A stretch of DNA of 64,000 bases, taken from contig NZ_CP090958.1 in the NCBI RefSeq assembly GCF_025787225.1, positions 3,458,550 through 3,522,549 on the forward strand. Direction: 5' to 3'. The position numbers were made by a program, and so were the translations under genes. The notes beneath the pieces are model-generated. The model did not search any database. It saw only the letters and a list, made by a program, of their open reading frames with translations, and was not told where the DNA came from. This DNA is from Saxibacter everestensis. Lineage in GTDB: Bacteria > Actinomycetota > Actinomycetes > Actinomycetales > Brevibacteriaceae. This document shows, piece by piece, positions 9,175 to 16,894 of the stretch (position 1 is its first letter; each line of letters begins with the position of its first letter).

Positions 9175-9194
9175 TGATTGATTTTTGTCAATCA
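9175..9194. promoter_or_regulatory. Operator-like inverted repeat, copy 2
   Basis: TGATTGA and TCAATCA are perfect 7-base arms with a 6-base spacer, sharing the outer pattern TGATTG-N8-CAATCA with copy 1. It lies 36 bases upstream of the regulator's likely start at 9231, so it is well placed for autoregulation. Confidence 0.7.
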
Positions 9195-9230
9195 CTTGGT
9201 TAGGGTTTTCCCATGAATCAGGAAGGCGCT

Positions 9231-9794
9231 ATGGAGCCAACCGTTCCCAGCGAACGTCGCGCCGCCACCGATGCTGAAGCCAAAGCCCTCGGCTCCGGGG
9301 TTCGTCTGCGTATCCTGCGCCTCTGCCTGGACGAGACGCTGACCAACCGGGAGATCGCCGCGGAACTCGACCTCAACCCCGCCACGTCGCTGCACCACGT
9401 GCGCACGCTGGCCGCCACCGGGTTCCTGGAGGCTTTGGAAGCTCGTCGTGGCCGTCGGGGCGCCCAGGAAATCCCCTACCGGGCGACTGGCAAGTCCTGG
9501 TTCATGGATGCCGGAGACATCACCAACCCACTGCTGGAGGCCTTTGTCGCCGAGCTCAACGCCGCCCCGTTTGAGCGTCGCACCATGGGCCGGCTCGCCA
9601 TCCGCTTGCCGGAGGCAGAAGTGGACGAACTGCGGGAACGAATCGACGAACTACTCGAGGAGTTCCGGGCACGTCCCCGCGATCCGCGAGCAGAACAGTG
9701 GGCCATCTTCGTCGCCATGCACCCCAGCAGCCGGCAAACACCGCCATCGACGTCGGAAGAGGTCGGAGCGCATGGAGAGGGACCGAACGCGTGA
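9231..9794 (+). CDS. ArsR-like winged-helix regulator
   Basis: A 187-residue regulator. Residues about 15-90 form a winged helix: Gly-Ser-Gly-Val-Arg-Leu-Arg-Ile-Leu-Arg-Leu-Cys, then Thr-Asn-Arg-Glu-Ile-Ala-Ala-Glu-Leu and the recognition helix with Asn-Pro-Ala-Thr-Ser-Leu-His-His-Val-Arg-Thr-Leu. This is the pattern of HTH_20/ArsR proteins. The ATG at 9231 is preferred because AGGAAGG lies just upstream; an in-frame ATG at 9213 has a weaker signal. The C-terminal half is helical with a charged Glu-Leu-Arg-Glu-Arg-Ile repeat, possibly for dimerisation. It is divergent from the MFS pump and overlaps the next gene by 4 bases (GTGA). Confidence 0.85.
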   Translation: MEPTVPSERRAATDAEAKALGSGVRLRILRLCLDETLTNREIAAELDLNPATSLHHVRTLAATGFLEALEARRGRRGAQEIPYRATGKSWFMDAGDITNPLLEAFVAELNAAPFERRTMGRLAIRLPEAEVDELRERIDELLEEFRARPRDPRAEQWAIFVAMHPSSRQTPPSTSEEVGAHGEGPNA

Positions 9795-10408
9795 GCTGGC
9801 GACGACGCAAACCACCGACTCTGGTCCTGGACGAACTTCCCGACGATGTTCGGCGGGCAATCGAGGCGATGGTCGAGGGAGACGAGGTCGCCGTCCTCCG
9901 CGGAGGCGAAGAAGTCGGGTATCTCTCCTTCCGCTCGGCCGTCCTGGAAGGGCATGTTCTGCCGGTCTCTCGACTGCCTCAGCCGGAAACCCCGATCCCG
10001 GAAGGAGTCACGGTGGTTGCGACGGCTATGTCGCTGTCGGGCTCCGCCCGCCGACGTCTGTCCGACGAGTTCGGATCTGACTACATCGTCCTGGACCTCA
10101 ATGAGGCCCCGGAGAGCACCGACGTGCTGCTCACGAATCCGATCAGCCTCCAGCTGATCGGACACCTCCGAGCCCGATTCCCTCAAGCGCGCGTCATCAT
10201 CAGCGAGATCGATGATGAAGAACTGGGCGTCAACTACACCGGCCCGGTCAGCCGGCTGCTGAGCGCTGGAGCCTCCGCATACCTTCCGCCCCGACCGCTC
10301 AGCGGCGTCGCGTCCGCCGTCCACAGCTACCTCACCACCGACGCCGCACCCGGACTCACGGCCCCCGCTCACGTCGAGGCAGCACTCCCAGCCCCTGATG
10401 AACGCTGA
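9791..10408 (+). CDS. Protein of unknown function with receiver-like C-terminal half
   Basis: A 205-residue soluble protein. The GTG at 9791 overlaps the regulator's stop (GTGA) and has a GGAGAGG box about 10 bases upstream, so the two genes are coupled; the 31-codon upstream extension is rejected. The N-terminus (about 50 residues) is basic, then contains Val-Leu-Arg-Gly-Gly-Glu-Glu-Val-Gly-Tyr-Leu, which resembles small antitoxin-like or SpoVT-type strands. The C-terminal 120 residues alternate strands and helices and end in Leu-Leu-Ser-Ala-Gly-Ala-Ser-Ala-Tyr-Leu-Pro, similar to the last part of response-regulator receiver domains. I do not recognise a known family. It probably modulates the ArsR regulator or the MFS pump. 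Confidence 0.72.
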   Translation: MSWRRRKPPTLVLDELPDDVRRAIEAMVEGDEVAVLRGGEEVGYLSFRSAVLEGHVLPVSRLPQPETPIPEGVTVVATAMSLSGSARRRLSDEFGSDYIVLDLNEAPESTDVLLTNPISLQLIGHLRARFPQARVIISEIDDEELGVNYTGPVSRLLSAGASAYLPPRPLSGVASAVHSYLTTDAAPGLTAPAHVEAALPAPDER

Positions 10409-10419
10409 CCTGCGGCCTT

Positions 10420-10469
10420 AGGACGAAGCAGTCGGCGGCCAGCTAGGACGCAACAGTCGCCGGCCAGGC
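10420..10469. repeat. Two tandem 25-bp repeats between convergent genes
   Basis: Two adjacent 25-base units beginning AGGACG (10420-10444 and 10445-10469) agree at 20 of 25 positions. A third, degenerate unit may follow. They lie between the ends of the orphan-protein gene and the methyltransferase gene. No function is evident, and they contain no clear hairpin with a T run. Confidence 0.5.
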
Positions 10470-10499
10470 CGGACGCACGGGCAGTTGACCTAGCGCCGG

Positions 10500-11105
10500 C
10501 TACGCCTTGGCGAGCACTGTGACGATGAAGTCGGAATCCGCGCGCAGCGGACGAAGGTCCCAGGTTGAGAACTTGCCGTCAATCGTCAGCCCGGCGGCGT
10601 CGATGTCGGCGAAAAAGTCGTCGAGTTCGTAGTTCCGGCCGAGGCCGAAGCCAATCACGGCCCGGCCGTCATCGGCAAGGTGCGCCTCGAAGCGCCTGAG
10701 CACTTCTCCGGCTGTTCCGGGTGCCAGGAAGACCATCACGTTGCCGGCGCAGACAATAAGGTCGAACGGTTCGGCGATGCTTCGTTGCGCGACGTCGAGT
10801 TCGGCGAGGTTGCCAACGAACCACTGCACCTGCGGATGGTCGGCGCGGGCGGCATCGATGAGTTCCGGGTCGACGTCGACGCCGACCACCTGGTGCCCGC
10901 GCTGAGCGAGCTCTCCGCCGATCCGCCCGGGGCCACATCCCGCATCGAGGATCCGGCTGCCGCGTGCCGCCATCGCATCAATCAGCCGAGCCTCGCCGGC
11001 AAGGTCGGCGCCCTCGGCCCGCATCTTCTCGAATCGTTGGATGTACCAGGCAGAGTGGCCGGGGTTGTCCCGCTTGCGTGCTTCCCAGAGTGTCTCGTCG
11101 CTCAC
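10500..11105 (-). CDS. Class I SAM-dependent methyltransferase
   Basis: A 201-residue cytoplasmic protein with the Rossmann-type methyltransferase motifs: motif I Leu-Asp-Ala-Gly-Cys-Gly-Pro-Gly at about residues 53-60, an acidic Val-Gly-Val-Asp-Val-Asp end of strand 2, and a Phe-Asp-Leu-Ile-Val-Cys-Ala-Gly-Asn motif IV near residue 115. Start is GTG at 11105. The substrate cannot be predicted; the short length and lack of an extra domain fit small-molecule methyltransferases. It stands alone on the minus strand downstream of the amidase gene. Confidence 0.85.
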   Translation of the reverse strand: MSDETLWEARKRDNPGHSAWYIQRFEKMRAEGADLAGEARLIDAMAARGSRILDAGCGPGRIGGELAQRGHQVVGVDVDPELIDAARADHPQVQWFVGNLAELDVAQRSIAEPFDLIVCAGNVMVFLAPGTAGEVLRRFEAHLADDGRAVIGFGLGRNYELDDFFADIDAAGLTIDGKFSTWDLRPLRADSDFIVTVLAKA

Positions 11106-11196
11106 GCCGTCCAGCCTATGCTTTCACCGACATTCCCGCTCGCACTCCCGCGACAGGCGACAAGCGTCACGCCTCCCCTGCAAAACGCCGGCAACT

Positions 11197-12612
11197 CTAC
11201 AGTTGCGGATGCCGGCCCGCCCACGGGCACACCTGCTCTACGGCCGCGCCGATCCGGAAGACGATGTCGTCATCGAAGGGGTGCCCGACAATCTGCACGC
11301 CGGTCGGCACGCCTGACGACGATATACCGCTCGGCACTGCCAAAACGGGGCACCGATTGTTGATGTTGAACGGCGAGGTCAGGTGCGATTCCCAGTAGTG
11401 CGTCAGCCGGGTACCATCGACCGTGATGCCGTCCAGGTACTCCTCTTCTGCCCGCAGTGCCGGAGTCGTGGACGTCGGGCAGAGCAGGGCATCGAAGCCC
11501 GCCATCGCAGCGGCCAGCTCGGCCTGCATCCGGGTCTCGGCCCTGATGGCGTCCACATACCGGTTCCGCCCGGCTGCGGCTCGCGCGTCCGCCATAAATT
11601 GCCTGGTGTAGCCGGCCAGCAGCGACAGGTCGGTGCCCGCGGTCTCATCGTCCATCAACGGGCCCAGTATGTTGCCGAAATGGGTAAACGTCGTCTCGCG
11701 GATTTCTTCCGTCGTCCACGGCAGTTCGATTTCCTCAACCACCGCCCCGGCGTCGGTCAGCGCCCTGGCCACCGCGCGGGTGTTCTCCTCGACCTCGGTG
11801 GTGACCGGATAGTTGCCGAGCCGCACGCACAACGCGATCCTTAAGCCCGCCACATTCGCGGAGCTGCTCGAGATCGAGACCGACGGCGCAAGCGAGGTGT
11901 GGTCGGCACCATCGGCTCCGATCATCACGTTGGCCAGCAGGGCGGTATCGGCAACAGTTCGTGCCATCGGTCCGTCGCCGCGGTAATGATCGGCTGACAG
12001 CGGCGGCGCTCCGGGAATCCGGCCATATGGCGCCTTGTAACCGACGGTGCCGGTGAATGAGGCCGGCAGCCGGGTCGAGCCTGCGATATCGGATGCGGTC
12101 GCGAGCGGCGCGCAGCCAGCCGCCAGCGCGGCTCCCGCGCCACCTGAGGATCCGCCCGGCGAGTAGTCGAGATTCCATGGGTTCCTGGTCACGCCCCACA
12201 TCGGGCTATGTGTCACCGTGGCGCAACTGAACTCCGGGGTCGTCGTCCGGGCGTGCACGATGCCGCCTGCGGCCAGCACCCGGTCGACCAGAACATGGTT
12301 GGCGTCGGCGATGACATCGCGTTTTGCCAGCAGTCCCTGTGAGACTGGTCGGCCCTTCAAGGCGTGCTTTTCCTTCGTCGCCACCGGGAGCCCGAGCAGC
12401 GGCGGCAGCTCAACGCCAGCCAGGTAGCGGCGTTCCGCCGATCGTGCGGCCACCAGCGCCTGGTCGAAGAGCGTCTCGGTGAAGGCGTTGACGTCGCCAT
12501 TCACCGCGTCTGTCCTGGCGATCATTGCTTCGAGCAGGTCAACCGGCGAAAGTTCCCGGCTGCGGAAGAGACGCAGTGCGGTCGTCGCGTCCAGATAGTG
12601 CAGGTCACTCAT
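11197..12612 (-). CDS. Amidase-signature family amidase
   Basis: A 471-residue amidase of the Ser-cisSer-Lys class, hydrolysing a carboxamide to acid and ammonia. The catalytic lysine lies in Pro-Val-Ala-Thr-Lys-Glu-Lys near residue 79, and the Gly-Ser-Ser-Gly-Gly-Ala block that carries the cis-serine is near residue 155. Unusually, the region after it, where the nucleophilic serine sits, reads Ser-Asp-Ile-Ala-Gly-Ser-Thr-Arg, which keeps the serine. The gene is 12 bases after an M20 hydrolase gene and in line with an MHS symporter and a LysR gene, so together they look like a transport-and-hydrolysis operon for an amide or ureido compound. Confidence 0.9.
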   Translation of the reverse strand: MSDLHYLDATTALRLFRSRELSPVDLLEAMIARTDAVNGDVNAFTETLFDQALVAARSAERRYLAGVELPPLLGLPVATKEKHALKGRPVSQGLLAKRDVIADANHVLVDRVLAAGGIVHARTTTPEFSCATVTHSPMWGVTRNPWNLDYSPGGSSGGAGAALAAGCAPLATASDIAGSTRLPASFTGTVGYKAPYGRIPGAPPLSADHYRGDGPMARTVADTALLANVMIGADGADHTSLAPSVSISSSSANVAGLRIALCVRLGNYPVTTEVEENTRAVARALTDAGAVVEEIELPWTTEEIRETTFTHFGNILGPLMDDETAGTDLSLLAGYTRQFMADARAAAGRNRYVDAIRAETRMQAELAAAMAGFDALLCPTSTTPALRAEEEYLDGITVDGTRLTHYWESHLTSPFNINNRCPVLAVPSGISSSGVPTGVQIVGHPFDDDIVFRIGAAVEQVCPWAGRHPQL

Positions 12613-12624
12613 CCCAGTCCCGTT

Positions 12625-13875
12625 CTACGCCTGTGCGCCGTCAGCATCGAGAGCACCGTGCACGAGTTCAAGGGCGACGTCGGTGAGCATGTCGAGTCCC
12701 TTCACCATGTCCTCATCCGTGCTGAATTCGCGTTCGCAGTGCGAAACCCCGTCGACGCTCGGAATGAACATCATGATCGACGGCACCACCGTGTTCATCG
12801 CAACGGAGTCATGTCCGGCCATGGTCTGGATCGGTCTGGAGGAGAAGCCCAGGTTGGCGGCGACCTTCTCGGAGAGGGTGACTCCCTCTTCCGGGAAATA
12901 GCGGATCGGCCGGATGTCGAAGTCCTTCACGTTGATCAGAATGTCGTGCTCGCGGGCCAGTGCCTCAATATCCCGAAGCAGCTTGGCGCGCGCGGTCCGC
13001 ACGATCTCCGGATCACCGGATCGAAGGTCCGCCACCATGTGCACGCGTCGGGCAACGACAATCGGCGAATTGGGCTCGACGACGTGCTGGCCAATCGACG
13101 ATACAAGTGCCTCGTCGTCGAAGTCGCCGGTGATGTCGTGCACCATCAACACGATCTTGGCCGCGGCCACCAGGGCGTCATGTCGGTCGGCCATCGCGGT
13201 GGCACCGGTATGCGACTGCTCGCCCAGCACCTCGATATCGAGCTTCTGGGTGTACCAGCTGCTATCGACCAGGCCGATGTCGATGCCTTCGCGTTCCAGG
13301 ATCCGGCCCTGCTCGATGTGGATCTCGGCGTAACCGGCTGGTTCGGGCGCCTCGTCGCTGCCGAGGAATCCGATCTCGCTCAGCGCGTCGCGCACTGTTG
13401 CGCCACGCAGATCTGTGACTGCAAGCATTTCCTCGCGGTCGAACAGGCCTGCGTAGACCGAGCTGCCCATCACGCTCGGCGCGAACCGTCCGCCTTCCTC
13501 GTTGAACCAATTGACCACGGCCAGGTTGAACTTAGGCGGCTGTCCGGATTGCTTCACCTGCTGGTCGACCCGTCGAGCGGCGTGCAGCGCTGCGAGCACT
13601 CCGTACGCGCCGTCGAACCTGCCGCCGAGCGGCTGGCTGTCCAGGTGTGAGCCGATCAAAACGTAGGGCGCGCCGGGCGTCCACTCGATCAGGCCGAACA
13701 TGTTGCCGATGCCGTCGACGCGCAGCGCGTACCCGGCATCCTCGATCCATTGAGCGAACCAGGCTCGGCTCTGGCCGTCCTCCGGGGTCGCGGCCTGCCG
13801 ATCGACACCCTTGTTATCGGTGGCGCCGATGCTGGCAACGTGGTGGAAATCCTTGAGAAAGGCTGTCGAGGCCAT
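12625..13875 (-). CDS. M20-family hydrolase (N-carbamoyl-amino-acid/allantoate amidohydrolase type)
   Basis: A 416-residue cytoplasmic metallohydrolase. The metal ligands are visible: His and Asp in Gly-Ser-His-Leu-Asp-Ser near residue 78 and Arg-Phe-Asp-Gly-Ala-Tyr-Gly-Val near residue 90, Asn-Glu-Glu-Gly-Gly-Arg-Phe near residue 127, and Glu-Ile-His-Ile-Glu-Gln-Gly near residue 190. These are characteristic of the L-carbamoylase/allantoate amidohydrolase/beta-ureidopropionase branch (HyuC/AllC), which removes the ureido group of carbamoyl compounds. It sits between an amidase and an MHS symporter. The exact substrate (N-carbamoyl amino acid, allantoate or similar) is open. Confidence 0.9.
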   Translation of the reverse strand: MASTAFLKDFHHVASIGATDNKGVDRQAATPEDGQSRAWFAQWIEDAGYALRVDGIGNMFGLIEWTPGAPYVLIGSHLDSQPLGGRFDGAYGVLAALHAARRVDQQVKQSGQPPKFNLAVVNWFNEEGGRFAPSVMGSSVYAGLFDREEMLAVTDLRGATVRDALSEIGFLGSDEAPEPAGYAEIHIEQGRILEREGIDIGLVDSSWYTQKLDIEVLGEQSHTGATAMADRHDALVAAAKIVLMVHDITGDFDDEALVSSIGQHVVEPNSPIVVARRVHMVADLRSGDPEIVRTARAKLLRDIEALAREHDILINVKDFDIRPIRYFPEEGVTLSEKVAANLGFSSRPIQTMAGHDSVAMNTVVPSIMMFIPSVDGVSHCEREFSTDEDMVKGLDMLTDVALELVHGALDADGAQA

Positions 13876-13947
13876 AGTTGTTCCTTCGTCGGTGGAGTGC
13901 TGGTGTATCGGGCAACAAGCGCCGGCAGAATGCCGGTGCGGAAGTGT

Positions 13948-15270
13948 CTAGCCCATCCGGCCTCTGGTCTCCGGGAGCTTGGTCAGCGTGACGAGCAGGA
14001 AGACAATCACGGCGGCGCCGGCCATGTAGTAACCGGGTGACGCCGAGACGCCGGTCTGACCGACGATGGCCGTGCCGATCAGCGGAGCCGTACCGCCGAA
14101 GGCAGCGTAGGAAACGTTGTAGCTGATCGCCGCGCTGGTGAACCGGGTCTTCGTCGTGAAGATCTCGACGAAGAAGGTGTAGCAACCACCGCCGTACAGG
14201 CAGAGCGGAATCACGAACAGTGCCTGGCCGAGTAAGGCGAGCGGCAGGCTGCCGCTGGTGACCAGCATGAAGCACGGGATGGCGAGGATAGCGATCGCGG
14301 CCGATCCCATGATCAGCATCGGCTTGCGGCCGAGCCGGTCGCCGATGATTCCACCGATCGGCAGCAGTACTGCGTAGAGCGCCATCGCCGCGGCGTTGGT
14401 CAGCAGCGCCTGCTCGCGGCTGAGGTTTCCGGTGGTCTGGATGTACGTGACGAAGTATGCCGAGAGAAAGTAGAAGCCCATTGCGGTCAGTCCCATCACG
14501 AAGATGACCTGGACCATGCGGAGCTTGTTCTCTGCGAATGCTTCCCTGATCGGACTGAATTCCTTGGTCTGCTCCTTCAAGGCTTCCTTGAACAGGTCGC
14601 TTTCCACCGTGCGGTTCCGAATCCAGACCCCGAAGATTGCCAGCGGCAGCGCGAGGATGAACGGAATTCGCCAGCCCCAGCTGGCGAAGCTCTCGTCGGG
14701 CATCGACTGGCTGAGGATCAGGATCAGCGTGCCAGCGACGACGGACGGCAATGCGGTTGCGGCGAGCGTGATGTTGATCCAGAATCCCCGCTTGTTGACC
14801 GGTGCGTGTTCGAAAACAAATGACGGCCCGCCAACCGATTCGCCACCCGCCGAGAACCCCTGCGCCAGCCGGCAGAGCACCAGAAGCACCGGCGCGAAGG
14901 CGCCGATCTGGCCGTAGGTCGGCAACACACCCATCAGGGCGGTGGCGCCGCCGACTGTGAACAAGGTGATTGCCAGCACCCGGCGTCGTCCGATCTTGTC
15001 GCCGAGCGCCCCGAAGAACAAGCCGCCCAGCGGACGGATCACGAACGCAACACCAAAGGTGGCGAAGGTGCCCAGCAGTGCGGCGAGCTCGTTGCCGGGC
15101 GGAAAGAAGAGCTGCGAGAAAATGACGGCAGAGAGCCCGTAGAGGGTGAAGTCATAGAACTCGATGAACTGGCCGACACTTCCACCGAGCAGAACGCGTT
15201 TTTGCATTCCGGTGGGTTTACCCGGTGCCGGCACGTTGACCGACGGGCTCGGGGACTCGTTTACGCTCAT
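13948..15270 (-). CDS. MHS-family metabolite:proton symporter
   Basis: A 440-residue MFS permease of the metabolite:H+ symporter group (relatives of ShiA, ProP, KgtP and citrate carriers). Evidence is the N-terminal Gly-Gln-Phe-Ile-Glu-Phe-Tyr-Asp-Phe-Thr-Leu-Tyr-Gly, the loop Gly-Asp-Lys-Ile-Gly-Arg-Arg-Arg between helices 2 and 3, and Gly-Asp-Arg-Leu-Gly-Arg-Lys-Pro after helix 8, with 12 hydrophobic segments. It is followed by the M20 hydrolase and the amidase on the same strand, and preceded by a LysR gene. It probably imports their organic acid, ureido or amide substrate. Confidence 0.9.
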   Translation of the reverse strand: MSVNESPSPSVNVPAPGKPTGMQKRVLLGGSVGQFIEFYDFTLYGLSAVIFSQLFFPPGNELAALLGTFATFGVAFVIRPLGGLFFGALGDKIGRRRVLAITLFTVGGATALMGVLPTYGQIGAFAPVLLVLCRLAQGFSAGGESVGGPSFVFEHAPVNKRGFWINITLAATALPSVVAGTLILILSQSMPDESFASWGWRIPFILALPLAIFGVWIRNRTVESDLFKEALKEQTKEFSPIREAFAENKLRMVQVIFVMGLTAMGFYFLSAYFVTYIQTTGNLSREQALLTNAAAMALYAVLLPIGGIIGDRLGRKPMLIMGSAAIAILAIPCFMLVTSGSLPLALLGQALFVIPLCLYGGGCYTFFVEIFTTKTRFTSAAISYNVSYAAFGGTAPLIGTAIVGQTGVSASPGYYMAGAAVIVFLLVTLTKLPETRGRMG

Positions 15271-15351
15271 GGCAGCAACCTCGATGACGGATCGTTTGCG
15301 GACGGTTCGACGGCGGAGCCCTGGCTTCGCTGCCGACTAGGGTCAATCCTG

Positions 15352-15367
15352 AGTGACCGGCGTCACT
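15352..15367. promoter_or_regulatory. Inverted repeat upstream of the MHS operon
   Basis: AGTGAC and GTCACT are perfect arms around CGGC, 82 bases upstream of the MHS symporter start. It is likely an operator within the promoter of the symporter-hydrolase-amidase operon. The neighbouring LysR protein or a GntR protein could bind it. Confidence 0.5.
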
Positions 15368-15376
15368 TAAGTCCAA

Positions 15377-15390
15377 TTCAATATTTTGAA
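15377..15390. promoter_or_regulatory. LysR-type box between LysR and MHS genes
   Basis: TTCAATATTTTGAA has TTCAA/TTGAA arms around a 4-base AT spacer, embedded in an A/T-rich stretch just after the end of the LysR gene and 107 bases upstream of the MHS start. It fits the T-N11-A style of LysR sites. Confidence 0.45.
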
Positions 15391-15395
15391 GTTAT

Positions 15396-16373
15396 TTATA
15401 GATTTTGTTTATGCGCCGCTGGGGATTCCCCGGTCGAAGTGCTGTCCCTGGCTGCCTGCTCCAGGTTAATCCGGCCGTAAAGTCGCTTGCACGCCTGCTC
15501 AAAGGCGAGCGCGCGACGGGTCGGCTGCACTCCTTGGGGGCGAACCAACATGACGTCGATGGCAGGCAGATCGTCGGAAAGCGCGATCGCCACAGTCCGG
15601 CCGCCCGCGTAGGTCAGATCGTGCAGCCGCTGATTGAGCACCGCATATCCGTGCCCCATCGCCACGAACGAACGCACCGTCTCGTAGCCGGCAAAGCTAT
15701 GCCGAACGTTTGGCGTGATGCCTGAAAGCCGGAACAGGTGTTCGTAATACTCGCGGCTGTGCGGCAGGTTGAGCTGGATCATCGGCTCGTGCTCGAAGTC
15801 CTTCAACGTGACCTTTCGCTCCGGATGCCTGGCCGCGGGGTGCTCGGCCGAGACAAGGATGTGCGGCGGGATTTGTTCCACAACTTGCGAGCTGAAGCCG
15901 GCCGGCAATCCGAGACCGTAGGTCAGGGCCACCTCGCATTCGCCGTCGAGAAGCGCGGCATGCAGCGTCGCGAGGTCGGCTTCCAGGAGCGTGACTTCGA
16001 TGTCGGGGTACTGCTCCTCGAAGGCCTGCAGGATGACTGGAAGCCGGAACGGCGCCAACGGCGCGAAGACCCCTACCTTGAGCTTTCCAGCCAGTGCGCC
16101 GGCCAGGCCCTGGGCCGACTCGTAGAGGGAGTCGGCCTGCTCGAGGAAGGCATTCACCTCATTGACGAAACGGTGGCCGGCCGGAGTGAGTTTTAGCGCG
16201 CGGGTTCGCTGTCGGATGAAGAGCTGCACGCCCAGAGCCTGCTCCAGTTGGCTCATCGCCGTCGACACAGCGGACTGGGTGACCAGCAGCCGTTCCGAGG
16301 CCGCCGTCATGCTCTCGAGCTCGGCAACGGCCTGGAAGTATCGAAGCTGCGTCAGGGTAAAGGGCCTCGGCAT
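15396..16373 (-). CDS. LysR-type transcriptional regulator
   Basis: A 325-residue regulator with the LysR winged helix in residues 5-64 (Leu-Arg-Tyr-Phe-Gln-Ala-Val-Ala-Glu, Ala-Ala-Ser-Glu-Arg-Leu, then Gln-Ser-Ala-Val-Ser-Thr-Ala-Met-Ser-Gln-Leu-Glu in the recognition helix) and a periplasmic-binding-like co-inducer domain from about residue 90 to 295. It is immediately upstream of, and on the same strand as, the MHS symporter-M20-amidase genes, and is their likely activator. The inverted repeats between them are candidate targets. No divergent partner gene exists, which is a little unusual for this family. Confidence 0.9.
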   Translation of the reverse strand: MPRPFTLTQLRYFQAVAELESMTAASERLLVTQSAVSTAMSQLEQALGVQLFIRQRTRALKLTPAGHRFVNEVNAFLEQADSLYESAQGLAGALAGKLKVGVFAPLAPFRLPVILQAFEEQYPDIEVTLLEADLATLHAALLDGECEVALTYGLGLPAGFSSQVVEQIPPHILVSAEHPAARHPERKVTLKDFEHEPMIQLNLPHSREYYEHLFRLSGITPNVRHSFAGYETVRSFVAMGHGYAVLNQRLHDLTYAGGRTVAIALSDDLPAIDVMLVRPQGVQPTRRALAFEQACKRLYGRINLEQAARDSTSTGESPAAHKQNL

Positions 16374-16597
16374 GACCTAATCTTGTCAGCACCGACGCAG
16401 TTCGGGTCAGAACACGGAGAATCCCCGGGCTACGGCACTGCGTCTGCACCACGCAGGCCGCGGCGAGGATCGCGAACTCCGCGCAGGACCTGACGCGAAT
16501 TCAGGCCGCGATCCTGCACAGGGCCTGCGATCCTCCCACCAGCCATGCCAGGCGTGGCACTATGAAAGGCTGGAAACACCATTGACGAAGGAGTACC

Positions 16598-16858
16598 GTG
16601 CAAGTCCAGAAACCCGAGCCGGAACGCGGGCCGAGTTCGCTTCCATTGATCAGCCTCGTACTGGGCATCGGCGCCGTGCTGTTTTCCCTGCTCTTCGTGC
16701 AGATCGGCCTGCTGATCGGCATCGGCGGAGCAGTGCTCAGCGTGCTGGCGTTTCGCAATGACAAGGCGGCGGGCCTGCGTGGCACACAATCACTGCTTGC
16801 CCTGGCACTGAACATCGCCGGAGCCGTGCTCTGCGCGGTGTTCCTGATCACGGTTTGA
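16598..16858 (+). CDS. Small membrane protein (DUF4190-like)
   Basis: An 86-residue protein of unknown function. The GTG start has an AAGGAG box 5 bases upstream. A polar 12-residue head is followed by two hydrophobic hairpin-like segments: Leu/Ile/Gly-rich around residues 15-48, and Leu-Ala-Leu-Asn-Ile-Ala-Gly-Ala-Val-Leu around residues 64-86. Between them lies a short basic turn (Arg-Asn-Asp-Lys). This layout matches small DUF4190-type proteins of actinobacteria. No functional residue is evident. The MFS gene follows 36 bases later on the same strand. Confidence 0.7.
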   Translation: MQVQKPEPERGPSSLPLISLVLGIGAVLFSLLFVQIGLLIGIGGAVLSVLAFRNDKAAGLRGTQSLLALALNIAGAVLCAVFLITV

Positions 16859-16894
16859 CCGGCACGGCCATCGACACGAAGCTTTGGCGCACTG

